Source of the DNA: Setoptus koraiensis
Taxonomy: Eukaryota; Arthropoda
Assembly: GCA_048013815.1 (NCBI GenBank)
Contig: CM106585.1
Span: forward strand, 22,382,001-22,446,000
Direction: 5' to 3'
Length of the DNA: 64,000 nt
The first letter of the stretch is position 1; every line of letters begins with the position of its first letter. A program made the position numbers and the translations under genes. Below are positions 1 through 11,588 of the stretch, piece after piece. A model generated the notes under the pieces. It saw only the letters and a list, made by a program, of their open reading frames with translations. It was not told where the DNA came from and searched no databases.

Positions 1-313
1 ACTATCCGTTAACCGTCCGTTAACCGTCCGTTAGACGCTTACCTGCCGTAGCTTACCTGTTGCCGCTAATAGATTTGTTTTGGCGTTACATCTTACAGTG
101 AGTGTGCTGGCGAGACCTTCAATTGATTGATTTTCGGCATATCGACATGGCGCCAACACACACAAATGCAACATGGAGTGTGAAATTAAAAATGATTTCT
201 CGTTCTCGATTTGAATCATTTTTAACCGGTTCATCCGAGCCAACAGCAACAACAACAACAACTGCCACTACCCTTTATTAACAAGCTTCTTTTGTTGTCG
301 TGCCAATATCCAG

Positions 314-3300
314 GTGAATCTCGCTACTTAGGCCGTTATATTGGCGCCTTTCCCATAGGCTCCATTCACAGTGTTAAAGGTAACTATACTATTTATATAC
401 AATAATGATTGATTTTCACTTTTTTATTTCACTTTCGATTGATTCAAAGTTTGAAATTCAAACTTTGAATAATGCAACACAAGAGCCCGTCAATGGCGCT
501 TGTATCGTCAATCATAATCATAACTATCCATTATGAGACACGATACTTGGCCCTCGTCTAGTGCTGGCTCATTGTGCTCTATGGCCATGAACACTAGACA
601 CTAATAATAATGCACTCTTGTCTCATTGTACAACCCGTCGTCTGTGTCCGTGACTAACAATTTGTTATCCACACCAACGAACAAAAAAAAATTGTTTTGT
701 TTTGTATTAAGGTATTGCATTTGCCGCAAACGATAGGCAAATCTTCATCCAGGGATTCAACTACGACGGTTCGGGGCCCGACGCCTTCTTTTGGGCGGGC
801 ACATCCGGCGGGCCAAGTCCCAATGGATTCATGATACCCGATGAGCTTGGCAGGTAACGTATCGGGCGCAACATTGAGATTAGATTGAGCGACATTTCAA
901 TTACAACTAATTATAACTATCTATTTTATAATAATTAACGCTCGATTAATTATGACCGATTGTTGCAACAATTTTTGAATTTGGCTTGCGCAGAACTATC
1001 AAGTTGGGCCCGTACCAGAACCAGGACATTTTGTTGACGTTGCCCCAGGGCAGAACCATTCGTGATATCAAATGGATCTCTATTTGGTGTCGTTTGTTTC
1101 AAGCAAACTTTGGCCATATAACTATACCGTTGAATTTCGAGCCGCCCGTGCCCCTAAATCTTGGTCCGCTGCCATCGTTTGCGCACAAAACCCGGGCGGA
1201 TTCCGTCATGATTGAAGGTAACTATACACTCATGCTATTCACACCGAGCCTGACATCATGTCACTGACATGACCAACATTGTTGGACATTTCCAGCAATC
1301 AGTGCCAAATGGTCAATTAGATTAGACCTGCCTGCTGCACATTCGTTTACAGCAACGCTGTAACGGCACTCACTGACCAATTGACTGAATCCGTCTAATT
1401 GATACCGATGATTTTTGTTCATTTGCATCACGACAGATATAAAGACGTTACGCATCAGAAACTTGTTCTACGACGGAGCCGCGCCAGGTAAGTCAAGCGA
1501 TTGCAAGTGTTCAACTCGACCATCATGACACAATGAGAACAATACTAATCGACCCAAATCGATTTGCCAAATGTCCACTATACTGCTGCCACTTCCGGTC
1601 ATCCACATGCAACAATATGTATCTCTATTTTCATGCATGCGTCATGTTATCATTATCATTATTATTATTATTACTATTATAATTGTGCTAATTTGCAATA
1701 TTTGTTTCAAACTAAATAGACGCCTTTTTCCTGGTGGGCACTGGCTCTAGCCCGCATTCGCGCGGAACCAAAGTACCCGACGAGAACGGAAGGTACGCCA
1801 ATCTCAAACACTATCTCTGATTGTTTGGTTCGAAAGTCGGCACCGGCCAATGCTGACTTGTGCCGACTTTCGCCACGACAATAAGAGTTGCGACCACAAT
1901 ATGAGTGTCTAATTATGTCTAACGATGACTAATTATTATCCAACTATCCGACTCGCCCCCTTGTGTCTGCGACAACACGACAGTCTCACCAAACTGAAGG
2001 GCTACAACGGCAAGGACATTGTGCTCCGACTTCCGTCCAATTTGACCGTCAACGACATCGAATGGTTCGGTCTGTATTGCATACATTACGAGGAAAACTT
2101 TGGTCACGTGAGAATACCCCGCAACGCGAACGTGCCCGCCGACACAAAGTTGATCATGACCGCGGTAAGTTGCGTCGATTGGCACGCCATCTGCCGCACA
2201 ATAATGTCTCGGAAGTCGCTAAAATGTCATAATATGATTACTGATGACCAATTCTAATTGATCGTTCATTGACATTCAATCGACTCATGAATGTAGGTGT
2301 CCTCTTTTGCCAATTGCGAGGTCATTTTTCCCGACATCATGCAAATGGGCGCCAACAGCAAACAAACGCCCATGGAGGGCGCACTGCAGGTCAGCTGGGA
2401 GGTGAGGCAACCGGACATTTACATACAGTTGGAGGCCCGCGTCAATCCGGACCGTTACGTGTCGTTCGGTATAAGCGGTGATGTCAGTTCCACACAGATG
2501 ATTGGGGCCGACGTTGTGCTGGCTTATTTTGATTCTAAGATGCGCAGAGTGCAACTGATAGACTACATGCTGACAGACAAGTCACAGTGCGCCCCGCAAA
2601 CGGGTTCCGGTTCGTGTCCCGATCACATATTGCGCGGAGGCCGACAAGACAGCGAATTGTTGAGCTCCAATTACATAGATGGCGTTCTCAAGGTTGTGTA
2701 CAGACGCAAATTGGACACGGGCGACGACGTGGCAGACAAAATATTTGACCTCATTAGACCGATGGTAGTTGTGGCCGCCGTGGGCAATTTAAACAGTCAC
2801 AAGGAGGCCGGATATCACAGTGTGGCGGTGACAAGCGCCCGCCAGGCGCCCATTGAGATACATTTTGGGCGCGTGATGGCGTCGCGGGGCAACTGCAAGC
2901 CCATGCTACAATCGGGCAACCAATTGTCCGCTATGATGATGCCCACACCCCCATCCATGGGCAATGTTCCGGCCATGTTGCATAATCACAACGCTCACAT
3001 GATGAACATCAACAGCAATTTGGGCATCGGGGGAGCCGTTGCGAATCAGCGCCAGTCGTCGGCCAATTTGTTCGCGAGTCCCACGCTCAGCAACAGGCAA
3101 TCGGCCCAATCGATACAGAGCCCGTGGCAGCAACCCGTTCTGGAAAACACAAACACCTTCAGGGTTGTCATTGGGCCGTCGGGCGGCGAGCGCGGCTACA
3201 CGGCCCTCACGGGCATACAATCGTGGGGAATAGCCTACTGGATCAACAACAAACTCATACCGGTGCTCAGGGTTAAACGGGGCCAAAACTATACGTTTAT

Positions 3301-3793
3301 TGTGCAAACGGGCAAAAATCCCCAACGGCAGGCCAAATATCATCCGCTGTACATTACGAATCATCCGGAGGGCGGCGGCGGCCAGCGGCCCGACGAACTG
3401 AGATCGGCCACGCATCAAGTGTACGCGGGCATCAAGTTTATACCGGGCCGGCCGCCCGACGCAAGTCCGGGCGCGGGCAGATACTGCGAACTGGAGGCGC
3501 GCGACATTGACAGATCTAGCGAAAGTGACAGCGTCGACACCTATAGGGACACACTAATTGAACGCTGCGAAGACGGAACACCGGCCCGATTCACGTGGAC
3601 ACCCGACGACAACACGCCCGACATTGTGTATTATCAGTGTTTTACGCATAGGAACCTAGGATGGAAAATTCTCGTTTCGGGGGCCCGATCGTCGTTGCTG
3701 TCGGCGGCAACAAGTGCGCCCCTATGGTGGCTAATGGCAAGCTTGCTGATGGCAACATTCAACGGGCTAATTCAGTTCAAGGTGGTGACGTAA
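314..3793 (+). CDS. Skeletor: Skeletor homologue, 3' seven exons (5' end outside window)
   Basis: Seven exons read in one frame: 314-379, 712-853, 994-1217, 1437-1487, 1720-1792, 1984-2164 and 2297-3793 (TAA). They encode at least 743 residues. The first half holds two DM13 domains, recognised by FNYDGSGPDAFFWAG and FYDGAAPDAFFLVG, each followed by PDE-x-G and a DI-x-W core. Exon 7 starts with a DOMON domain (FANCEVIFPDIMQMG) and continues through a low-complexity linker to a cupredoxin-like end (GIQSWGIAYWINN to YYQCFTHRNLGWKILV). A hydrophobic C-terminal tail (SAPLWWLMASLLMATFNGLI) suggests a GPI or membrane anchor. Skeletor is known in Drosophila as a spindle-matrix protein, and its DM13-DOMON isoforms look extracellular. 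The signal-peptide exon must lie left of the window. The start at 314 is set by the acceptor AATATCCAG. All introns are short and GT-AG. Confidence 0.9.
442..470. repeat. Perfect 14-bp inverted repeat in a Skeletor intron
   Basis: Two 14-base arms (ATTCAAAGTTTGAA and its complement) are separated by one base. It lies in the intron between Skeletor exons 314-379 and 712-853. The arms can form a hairpin, but no function is apparent. Confidence 0.75.
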
Positions 3794-4983
3794 TTCTAGG
3801 CTACGAAGCTGGTGATCTCGTGGCCTAGATTATGATAATGGCATCACCGTGGCTTGTTTGTGTTGCCTCTGAATTGTTTGTCGTGTTTGTTGTCGATGTT
3901 TGCGGCCTGGCCGCCAGGGGCGCGCTAATCGACGACATCCGACCACTCACTGTGTACACAATGTACCCGCACGAAAGAGTATGTGTTATAAACATTGTAC
4001 AATACAAATAATATCTCGGCCGCTACTTGGCCGGCCTTTATACCCACCAGCCTTTATACCCGCCAGCCTTTAAACTCACCTGTGGTCGCTACCTGTTTAG
4101 TTCACTCTTCGGCTCGGCCGCTTTGCGGCTGACCTGCCGTCGCTTTGGGGCCAGAGACCCTAGTGGCCATTGTGGCAACTATTCTATCAATGTTTGGATG
4201 ACAATTCGATCGCAAGTTGACAATTGTTGTCGTTGTCGGGCCAGGCGAATTGGCCTCCATTTGGCGCTAACATCAACCGAGCCAAGCGACTCGTTTGATT
4301 CGTAATTCGAGAACAAGTCACCAATTGTCAATTTTAAGTCGCCAGCTCGCGGCTAGATGGTGCTGCGAACTGCGCACAGTTATTTCGTCAGCCGGTTATT
4401 CGCACCTAGTTGCGGGCCGCACCAAGACTCACAACAAACTTTGTTCAACAAACTTTGCTGAACAAAGTTGATACAACAGTTGCAATGTACAACTGCTGAT
4501 GGAACGGGTCGGGGAGGCTCGCAACAAACAACGGGCGCATTGGGCGACAAAGGGCAACTGGTGGCACCAGTACAATGGCTGATTGTGTGGTTGCCGATGC
4601 CGAAACCAATTCATTGAATGAACGCAGCCACCATCAATGCACGCCGACTTGCTGGCGCCTCGACGACTTTGCACGTGCCCAAACGCGTCTGCTAACACCA
4701 TTGCCGCTGTCAGAACAATGTTGCCTGCTAGAACGTCGCTTCGAACGCTGGCCGGTTGGCAGCGAATTCGAGCGGCGCTCAGATTCGAATTCGAAGGCGA
4801 GGAGCGTCCGAGTTGGAACGACTAATTGTAACGCGCTCCCAACTGGAGACAACTGAATCGTTGTGGCCGGGCCGGGCGGCGCACAGAGGCCAATTGGCAA
4901 TTCGAACACAGCGCCAATTGTCTGTGCCGACCGGCCCTGGAGCCGGGCCGACTGTCTGGCGGCCAACAGAGCGGCCAGACAGA

Positions 4984-5005
4984 GTTTAAAGTTTAAACTT
5001 TAAAC
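4984..5005. repeat. 22-bp perfect palindrome
   Basis: The sequence built from GTTTAAAGTTT and its complement reads identically on both strands, centred at 4994/4995. It is AT-rich and intergenic. Confidence 0.7.
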
Positions 5006-6918
5006 CAAAGTCGCCAGCGACTTCAATTGTTCTTTGCTGCCTCTGCTGCACTGTTCACTTCTCGCTGGCGCTGGCTGGCCTTCTCTCCACTTGCTTCACT
5101 GACCACAACGGCATAACAAGAGCGCGGCCACATGAGATGACCACTGCACGCACAATTTATCCAATTGAACCATTATCTCAATCGTGTTGCTGCAGTCGCA
5201 TACTTTGCTGTTGGCGGACAATGCTGCCGTTGTTGTTGGCCTTGTTGCTGTTGTTGATGCTTATGGTGGTGTTGTTGTCGTCGTCGTGGTTGTTGTTGGT
5301 GCCCAAGCCGGCGCTGCTGTTTTCATGGTCGCCAGCCAGTGACGCCAATTGCCGCCTACAAACCGCCACCACAGCGCCAGTTACACACATAAACATTACG
5401 ACTTGCGTTGCCACGCCAGCATCGTGCACAGAACGTTCACTCGGCAAGCCGTGCATGTGGAAATGGCCGCCGACCATGCGCCGACCATTTCCATTGGAAG
5501 TGCGCCCCTTTCGTTGGCACGCACGGAGCAGGCGCACGTTCTGTGCCCGCGTGCGGCACACACGCGCCTTCTATTGGAGAGTCTCCATTGGAAACTACAG
5601 TCACTAGACGCGGCTTTAGTGTGAAAAGTTGATTGAAACACCCCAGAGAGGGACAGAGAGTGGCACCAATAATTTATTCATGCCTCTCCTTTATTCTTTA
5701 TCTGCTGTCTGGCGGCTCTCGGTGCCAGTGTCACTCTCGTTGCGAATCGTTCCATCGGCATGGTCTCCACGGATATCGTATATATATCGTAGTATATACA
5801 GTATGGATTCCATCATACATACACTATTCGCCCATCACTGGCCCAGTGACACTGATACTCACTTGGCGAGTCGCACACGGGGTCCAGTTTACGGTGCACG
5901 CTTGACGACTGACTGAGAATTGTTAGATTGCCAAAGTGAAATGTTTGCAAAGCCACTGCTGCAGCCATAGAGACGAGCACGGGCAAGATGCAAATGGGCC
6001 AGAGTGCAATGCGAGGCGACATGGGACACTAAAGAGTCTTTAGTGAGGAGTCTCCAGTAGAGCGACTCTTTAGCAAAGAGCCAGCAGACAGTCGTTAAGC
6101 GCCAATCTAATAATGATATCCCTACTATATACACTATGCGGCCTACAGTATGGACACACTTGCAAAAGAATACATTTCATCAACATTTCGTCAACATTTC
6201 GTTGTGTGCTGCTGGCCCACATCAGCCTATATTGCACAAAGAACGGCCCGTGTCCGTGTGGCTGTTGCATGCGGATATGCGACATTCGAAGCCGCATTGA
6301 TCGCCCATCGATGCAGCGGCCACACCACACCATACTGACACGTTATACAGTGCCCACCAACATGGCCACACGTTGTTGGCTATTTGTTGCTCATGCTATT
6401 ATGCAACCACAAAAATACATGTACAACAACTCCCATTGTGTATGTCCATTCGAACACCACATCTGAGCAGACCTCAATCCGCTGTCTCGGCATGCAACTG
6501 GCCAGCGCGAACAGTGCCGTTTTCGAATCACTTTGTTGGTGGATATTCGAAGCAATGCGCATCGGTGTCACAGCGACAGAATGCTCAGAAACAAAACAAG
6601 AATCTAGCCAATCAATCGACTCGTTCGAATCGAGTCATCGGGGGTTCAATCCATGCCAACGCACCGTTTCATCGTCTATATTTCGTCGTCACGTATTGTC
6701 GATATAAGCCAACAAAAGGTAATAATTGACGAAATAAGCCAATAATTGTATGGGCGAAATTGTGCGGCCAACAGACGCCTGACCACCGCGACACCAGACA
6801 GCGCCAAAACAACAACAACAACAATCTGTGCCGACTTTCTTTGTGTTGTTTGTCTGTGCAAGTTGCCAACAATAGTTAATGGGCGCCCTGTACTATCGGC
6901 GCAACACTTTGTGGAGTT

Positions 6919-6941
6919 TTGTGTGTGTGTGTGTGTGTGTG
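6919..6941. repeat. (GT)n microsatellite
   Basis: About eleven uninterrupted GT units in an intergenic region, ending at GCATGC. Confidence 0.85.
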
Positions 6942-7773
6942 CATGCATTGGAATTAAAGAGAGTGATTGGGTGTGCTTATCTATCTCTGTTTGTGTCTGT
7001 CTCAATCTCTCTCTGTCTCTCTCATTATTTCATTATTATTATTATTACTACTATTACCACTATTACCACCATTACCTACTACTATTATTATTATTATCGT
7101 CGTCCGTATTATATTTTGTTTTGTTGTTATTGTATCGTCTCATCGGCATCGTCGGCATCATCGGCATCACACCATCAGCATCGTCGTCGTCGTTTCGTTA
7201 GTCATCGCCGTCGCCATCATCACACAACCATTCGCTCCAATTACCAACTCAAGATACAACACCAACAAATGAAGTTAGCCATCCAGGAGCTGCTCAATCG
7301 GCGAGCTTGTGTTTTTATTCTGCTATTATTATCATCATCACTATCATCACTACATTATTATTACTATACTATTGGCCAGAATCAATGCACAATGTGTTCA
7401 GTCAACAACAACAACGGCACCGCAACAATCGTTCATTGATGCCAATACCATTGGCACAAAATCATACTCCTCTACACTCACCACAATATTAATAATTCCA
7501 AGAATTACTATTACTGTTGTTGTTATCGATTGTGCCTACTCGTAGACTAGACTCACATAGACACCAACACACACAAACACACACCTTTACACACACACAC
7601 TAGCCAGATTAGCATTATTATTATTGATTAGTGGTGTCACATTGCATCATCGCCACTTTTGTAACAATTCAACCTTAACAACAGCAATAACAACAACTAC
7701 AATATCAACAACAACAGCAATTACATCAAGCCAGCAACCAATCAGGCAACCAAGCCAGCTACCATAACTGTAA

Positions 7774-8549
7774 AACAGATATACTGTACTGGCCACCATA
7801 GTGGATGTCGCAATGGAAAAAACGGAGTGGATGATTGGACAGAAGGTCAAATCAAAATGGATCAGACAGTATACAAACGCAAACAAATTCTCGCATTTAG
7901 ACATAAACACATGGATTGAGATGCAAGAGAAATATATATGCGAAATTTGCCAGAGAGAGCTACTCAATCAAAACGCGTTAAGATTGCACAAAAGCACACA
8001 TGCCATAGAGAGATCGTTTCGTTGTGACCCATGCGGGGTATCCTTTAGGACAAAAGGTAAGTCCATCAATGATTCACATCACAGCTTGCTGTTGATGCAT
8101 ACTACCTTTGCAACTATTGTCCCAATCATTCATTATAATAATCACGTTGCTTTGTTATTATCTTGCCAAAACCGATTATAGGTCATTTACAGAAACATCG
8201 CCGGAGCACTGCGCACGAGAACAAAGTCACCATGAGTCAAGTATTTGGTATGCCTACAAGTGATAACCCACGCCCCTACAAATGTAAAGAATGCGATATA
8301 TCCTTCAGAATACATGGACACCTTGCTAAACATCTCCGCTCAAAAATGCATATAATGAAAATGGAATCCAATGGTTACATTCCCAGAGGCTTCTATGCCG
8401 AGATAGAGAGGTCCGGTATTATCATTAAAGATCGCATGGATACAACAGATTGCGAACAAAGCCTTAAAAGTTTACAATCTATAGCCCTAACTTTGCCAAA
8501 TTTAATTGTAGATAACCATCATCATCAGCCTACTAGTGCTGACAGTTAG
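7774..8549 (+). CDS. C2H2 zinc-finger protein, Schnurri/HIVEP-like C-terminal fingers
   Basis: Two exons, 7774-8056 and 8182-8549 (TAG), joined in phase 1 across a 125-base intron (GTAAGT to ATTATAG). Fingers seen: CEICQRELLNQNALRLHKSTH, then CDPCGVSF...KHRRSTAH spanning the intron, then CKECDISFRIHGHLAKHLRSKMH. The segment after the last finger (FYAEIERSG, TDCEQSLKSLQ) recalls the region after the last fingers of Schnurri/HIVEP transcription factors, which act in BMP/Dpp signalling. This match is from memory and tentative. The frame is open back to 7774 without an ATG; the first ATG is 7813 (203 residues), or an acceptor at about 7778 or 7800 joins it to an upstream exon. Schnurri proteins are far larger, so this is either a short gene or only the last exons of one. 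Confidence 0.7.
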
Positions 8550-8831
8550 TCATAACAGTTATAATAACAATAATAACTATAATATTAATTAATTAAAGAC
8601 TACTTATTTGTAGTATTCACAACTCATAGCAGACAAAAACTGTGACAGAATTGATCATTTGGTTCGTAGTTACGAGGATTAGATGAAATTTTATTTTTCA
8701 TCACAAAAGACCTAAATAAGACAAGGTCATGTGTGTTATCATGAATACATAAATTTATCGGTATCTATCATTTTGATTTCATTATCAATATTATATCATT
8801 GTCGATGCCATCATTGTTGCTTTTATTATCC

Positions 8832-9215
8832 TTAGCCCAACAGGCCCAATCTGAAGACGTCGTGTTCGACATAATAGGTGTTGTTGGCCGCTTTTAGAAC
8901 AAACACCTGGCTGAAACTGAGGGGAGGGTCGTCGTCGGTCTTCAATTGACCGAATACCATAACAACAACACCACCATCAAATGTTGGTTGACAGTCCACT
9001 GTTGTTATTTGATGTTTAATAGTCTGAAATGTCAGTGCTCCAATTTTTTCCATTATCTTTGCCCTTCCCATAAATTGATCACCTTGAAATGTTAGTAGTG
9101 AATTTGTTTCACTATAAAAGTTGGCCACTCCGGCCCTTTGGGCAGCTCCTCCATCGAATAGTGTGTAATACTGGTTGACAAAAGTCTCACCAATAGTGGC
9201 AAAATTTGGATTCAT
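8832..9215 (-). CDS. Ntf-2: Nuclear transport factor 2
   Basis: A single uninterrupted frame of 127 residues, the same length as human NTF2. Aligned landmarks are MNPNFATIGETFVNQYY at the start, FQGDQFMGRAKIMEKI, LTFQTIKHQITTVDCQPT, VFGQLKTDDDPPLSFSQVF and the end DVFRLGLLG. NTF2 is a homodimer that binds RanGDP and FG nucleoporins and carries RanGDP back into the nucleus. The acidic loop TDDDPP corresponds to the ADEDP loop that contacts Ran. ATG is at 9213-9215 and TAA at 8832-8834. It is transcribed away from eIF6, with about 1 kb between the two starts. Confidence 0.96.
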   Translation of the reverse strand: MNPNFATIGETFVNQYYTLFDGGAAQRAGVANFYSETNSLLTFQGDQFMGRAKIMEKIGALTFQTIKHQITTVDCQPTFDGGVVVMVFGQLKTDDDPPLSFSQVFVLKAANNTYYVEHDVFRLGLLG

Positions 9216-10217
9216 TTTGTTGGGCTTTCTGGTTATGGTACCAAAAGGAGTCAGATGTATTCTGAGATGCTGACTAATAAGAGCTTGTATGTTAACTATT
9301 CTAATATCCTATCAGGCTTCACAATATAAATATAAATAGAAGCAAAAGTGTGATGAGTAATAAAATAGACTCATGTAATAATATTATCGTACACAAAGAA
9401 TATGTTACATGTGGCTTGTGGCTTGTGAGGATGACTAACTAATCGCGAACATTTATTGTTCATTGTGAATGGCGCACATTTTAAAATCTTTAATTTTTTT
9501 CGCTCCGTTCGATGACTAATGATGGGAGCTAGGAGGATGCTTCAACTTTGGGAAGGTCAGGTCTCCCTAGAGCGAGAGAAAGAGAGACGGCTCACCTGTC
9601 ATCTATTTTAGCTAGAAGCACTTGGGTTCCTGGACTCATATCGCACCATCCAATTATCACTGTCGGCTTGAGTCAGCTAGAAAGTTAAAGACGGCAATTT
9701 AGTCGACATATAAAAGTCGCAAAATGTTGTTGTTGTTGTGTACTGTTCGATGGCGTCTCCTGTTCTCCCCTCTCCTTTAAAGACAAACGAAAGTGGGCGA
9801 AACATCGGGGGCCGAGCTAAGAATTCGCGGATATTCGTACGAATATTTTGTGCGATCGCTTCTTATTGTGTGCTATTTTTGTGCGTCATCCGCGAATTTT
9901 CTTGTTTATTTTCGCCCAATTCCAGGCATGTATCGAGGCGTGGCAGCAAGACCGCTCACGGATTGCGCGTACCCGAGCGCGTTTAAATCGCGTGGGGCAG
10001 CGCAACAACAGCGGCATGATCACTACGAGCACCAGCAACAAAAGCACCACAATAATAACAATAACAATAACATTATTAACACCAATATATACCTGTTAGA
10101 TAGAAATATATTTCATAAGAAGGAAGCCAGGTGGCCCATTCCTCTCTTCGTTAGTCGAAACGAAGAATCATCAGTCTCTCATTTATTACCGTAACACACA
10201 TCTCTATTAAAAGCAAA
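9216..10217. other. Divergent promoter region between NTF2 and eIF6
   Basis: About 1 kb separates the two divergent start codons. It holds a good TATA box at 9709-9716 oriented toward eIF6. Downstream of that the sequence is CG-rich and then CAA-rich, suggesting a long or spliced eIF6 leader. The open frame at 9793-10194 has no recognisable domain and is probably leader sequence. Confidence 0.5.
9709..9716 (+). promoter_or_regulatory. TATA box, probably for eIF6
   Basis: TATAAAAG in the context ACATATAAAAGTCGC, about 500 bases upstream of the eIF6 start codon. Initiation would fall near 9740, implying a long 5' leader or an unrecognised leader intron. Confidence 0.5.
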
Positions 10218-10940
10218 ATGGCGTTGAGAGTCCAATTCGAGGGAAACAACGAAATCGGAGTGTTTGCCAAATTAACCAACACTTACTGTTTAGTTGCAAT
10301 TGGTGGAAGTGAGAATTTCTACAGCGTTTTCGAAAACGAACTAAGCGACGTTATTCCAGTTATTCATGCATCCATTGGCGGTTGTCGTATTGTGGGCAGG
10401 TTAACAGTGGGAAACAGGCATGGTTTATTGGTTCCAAATTCAACCACAGACCAGGAACTACAACATTTAAGAAATTCATTGCCAGACTCTGTCAAGATAC
10501 AACGCGTAGAAGAAAGACTTAGTGCCCTCGGTAACGTTGTTGCATGTAACGATTATGTTGGTATAATACATCCAGATTTGGATAGAGAGACTGAAGAGAT
10601 ACTAACAGATGTCCTCAAGATTGAAACATTCAGACAAACAATTGCAGACAACGTTCTAGTTGGTACCTATTGTTCATTGTCCAACGTAGGAGGCTTATTA
10701 CATCCCAGAACAGGTATAGAGCATCAAAATGAATTGGCCTCACTATTGCAGGTTCCTCTTGTGGCCGGCACTGTTAACAGGGGCTCCGATATTGTAGGAG
10801 CCGGTATTGTTGTCAATGATTATAATGCTTTTTGTGGATTCGATACGACATCCACCGAATTATCTCTCATAGAGAATATATTCAAGATTAATGAAACTGC
10901 ACAACATCATCAAATGTTCTTAATGGGCGGTAATAAATAG
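10218..10940 (+). CDS. eIF6: Eukaryotic translation initiation factor 6
   Basis: A single exon of 240 residues (human 245). It matches the family over its full length: [99 protein letters not shown] and [13 protein letters not shown]. eIF6 binds the 60S ribosomal subunit, prevents premature joining with 40S and acts in 60S biogenesis in the nucleolus and cytoplasm. The ATG lies in a good context (AGCAAAATGG). Only the C-terminal tail, which carries regulatory serines in mammals, is shorter and different. An AATAAA follows 17 bases after the stop. It converges with NC2-alpha. Confidence 0.97.
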   Translation: MALRVQFEGNNEIGVFAKLTNTYCLVAIGGSENFYSVFENELSDVIPVIHASIGGCRIVGRLTVGNRHGLLVPNSTTDQELQHLRNSLPDSVKIQRVEERLSALGNVVACNDYVGIIHPDLDRETEEILTDVLKIETFRQTIADNVLVGTYCSLSNVGGLLHPRTGIEHQNELASLLQVPLVAGTVNRGSDIVGAGIVVNDYNAFCGFDTTSTELSLIENIFKINETAQHHQMFLMGGNK

Positions 10941-10956
10941 TTGTGAGCAACACACG

Positions 10957-10962
10957 AATAAA
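10957..10962 (+). terminator. Poly(A) signal of eIF6
   Basis: AATAAA lies 17 bases after the eIF6 stop, followed by a T-run. No other canonical signal is closer. Confidence 0.6.
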
Positions 10963-11130
10963 AACAATTTTTTTTTTCAAAACTAGCAGCGTTATAATTT
11001 TTACTATGTCGAGCGTGTCGAGGAGTTTATTTGAAAATTCCCTATTGCTGTTGTCGCATCTACTATGTGACCAGGTTGGCGGTATTGTGAGTTTGGTGAA
11101 ACCATTCTTCCGACAGCGTGATCTCACTTA

Positions 11131-11469
11131 TCAGGACTCTGGCTGTTGTGTCTGGTGTTGTTGTTGCTGTTGGGCATCATTTAGATCATCATTATTATCA
11201 ATATTTGATACAATATCACGTAATAATGAAAACTTTTCATTGTTAAATATGGCGGTCTTTAGATGAGATGTCGATAATGTACGGGCATTTTTTGATTTAG
11301 TAATTTCTCTTGCGTCCTTCAATAGGCTCTCTAAGAACATTTCTAGAGCTCTTGACATGATCACCGGTACTGCTGATCCTATTTTTCCTACCTCTTCGTC
11401 AGATTGCATAATTCGTTTAATCCTAGATGGCGAAAATCTGGCATCGTATTTCTTTCTTTTTGTGGACAT
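11131..11469 (-). CDS. NC2alpha: Negative cofactor 2 alpha (DRAP1)
   Basis: 112 residues from ATG 11467-11469 to TGA 11131-11133. It holds a histone fold of the NC2-alpha type: KKYDARFSPSRIKRIMQSDE, then VGKIGSAVPVIMSRALEMFL, ESLLKDAREIT, and ARTLSTSHLKTAI. The Gln-rich tail (QQQQQHQTQQPES) is short compared with the proline-rich tail of mammalian DRAP1. NC2-alpha pairs with NC2-beta (Dr1), and the dimer clamps TBP on DNA and blocks TFIIA/TFIIB entry. The frame is open nine codons further upstream, but TTTGATTTTTCAG just before the ATG is a strong splice acceptor. With the donor GTGAGT at 11588 it defines a 104-base 5' UTR intron (11485-11588), so the internal ATG was chosen. Confidence 0.93.
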   Translation of the reverse strand: MSTKRKKYDARFSPSRIKRIMQSDEEVGKIGSAVPVIMSRALEMFLESLLKDAREITKSKNARTLSTSHLKTAIFNNEKFSLLRDIVSNIDNNDDLNDAQQQQQHQTQQPES

Positions 11470-11588
11470 CCTTCTATTTTGTTTCTGAAAAATCAAATGA
11501 ATTGATGACGGAATCTATGTAATCGGTTAGCTTCGATCAATATTTTATAGCGACATCGACATGTACGATTCATCGATAGATTACTCAC

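Larger units (their letters stand above)
3794..7773. other. Intergenic stretch with no supported gene
   Basis: About 4 kb between Skeletor and the zinc-finger gene. No open frame here shows a recognisable domain; the 100-150 codon frames present are compatible with chance. The stretch contains a (GT)n run near 6919-6941, an AT-rich trinucleotide stretch near 7021-7105 and a 22-base palindrome at 4984-5005. Upstream exons of the zinc-finger gene, if it has more, should be here. The frame around 7240-7310 (reading LAIQELLNRR) is a weak candidate exon, but nothing supports it beyond being open. Confidence 0.5.

Noticed and set aside
6580-6680. GGTTCAATCC resembling a tRNA T-loop
   Set aside because: No acceptor stem, D-arm or anticodon arm could be paired around it.
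9793-10194. 133-codon frame upstream of eIF6
   Set aside because: No domain, ends in a poly-Asn run from a CAA/AAT repeat, and lies in the likely eIF6 leader.
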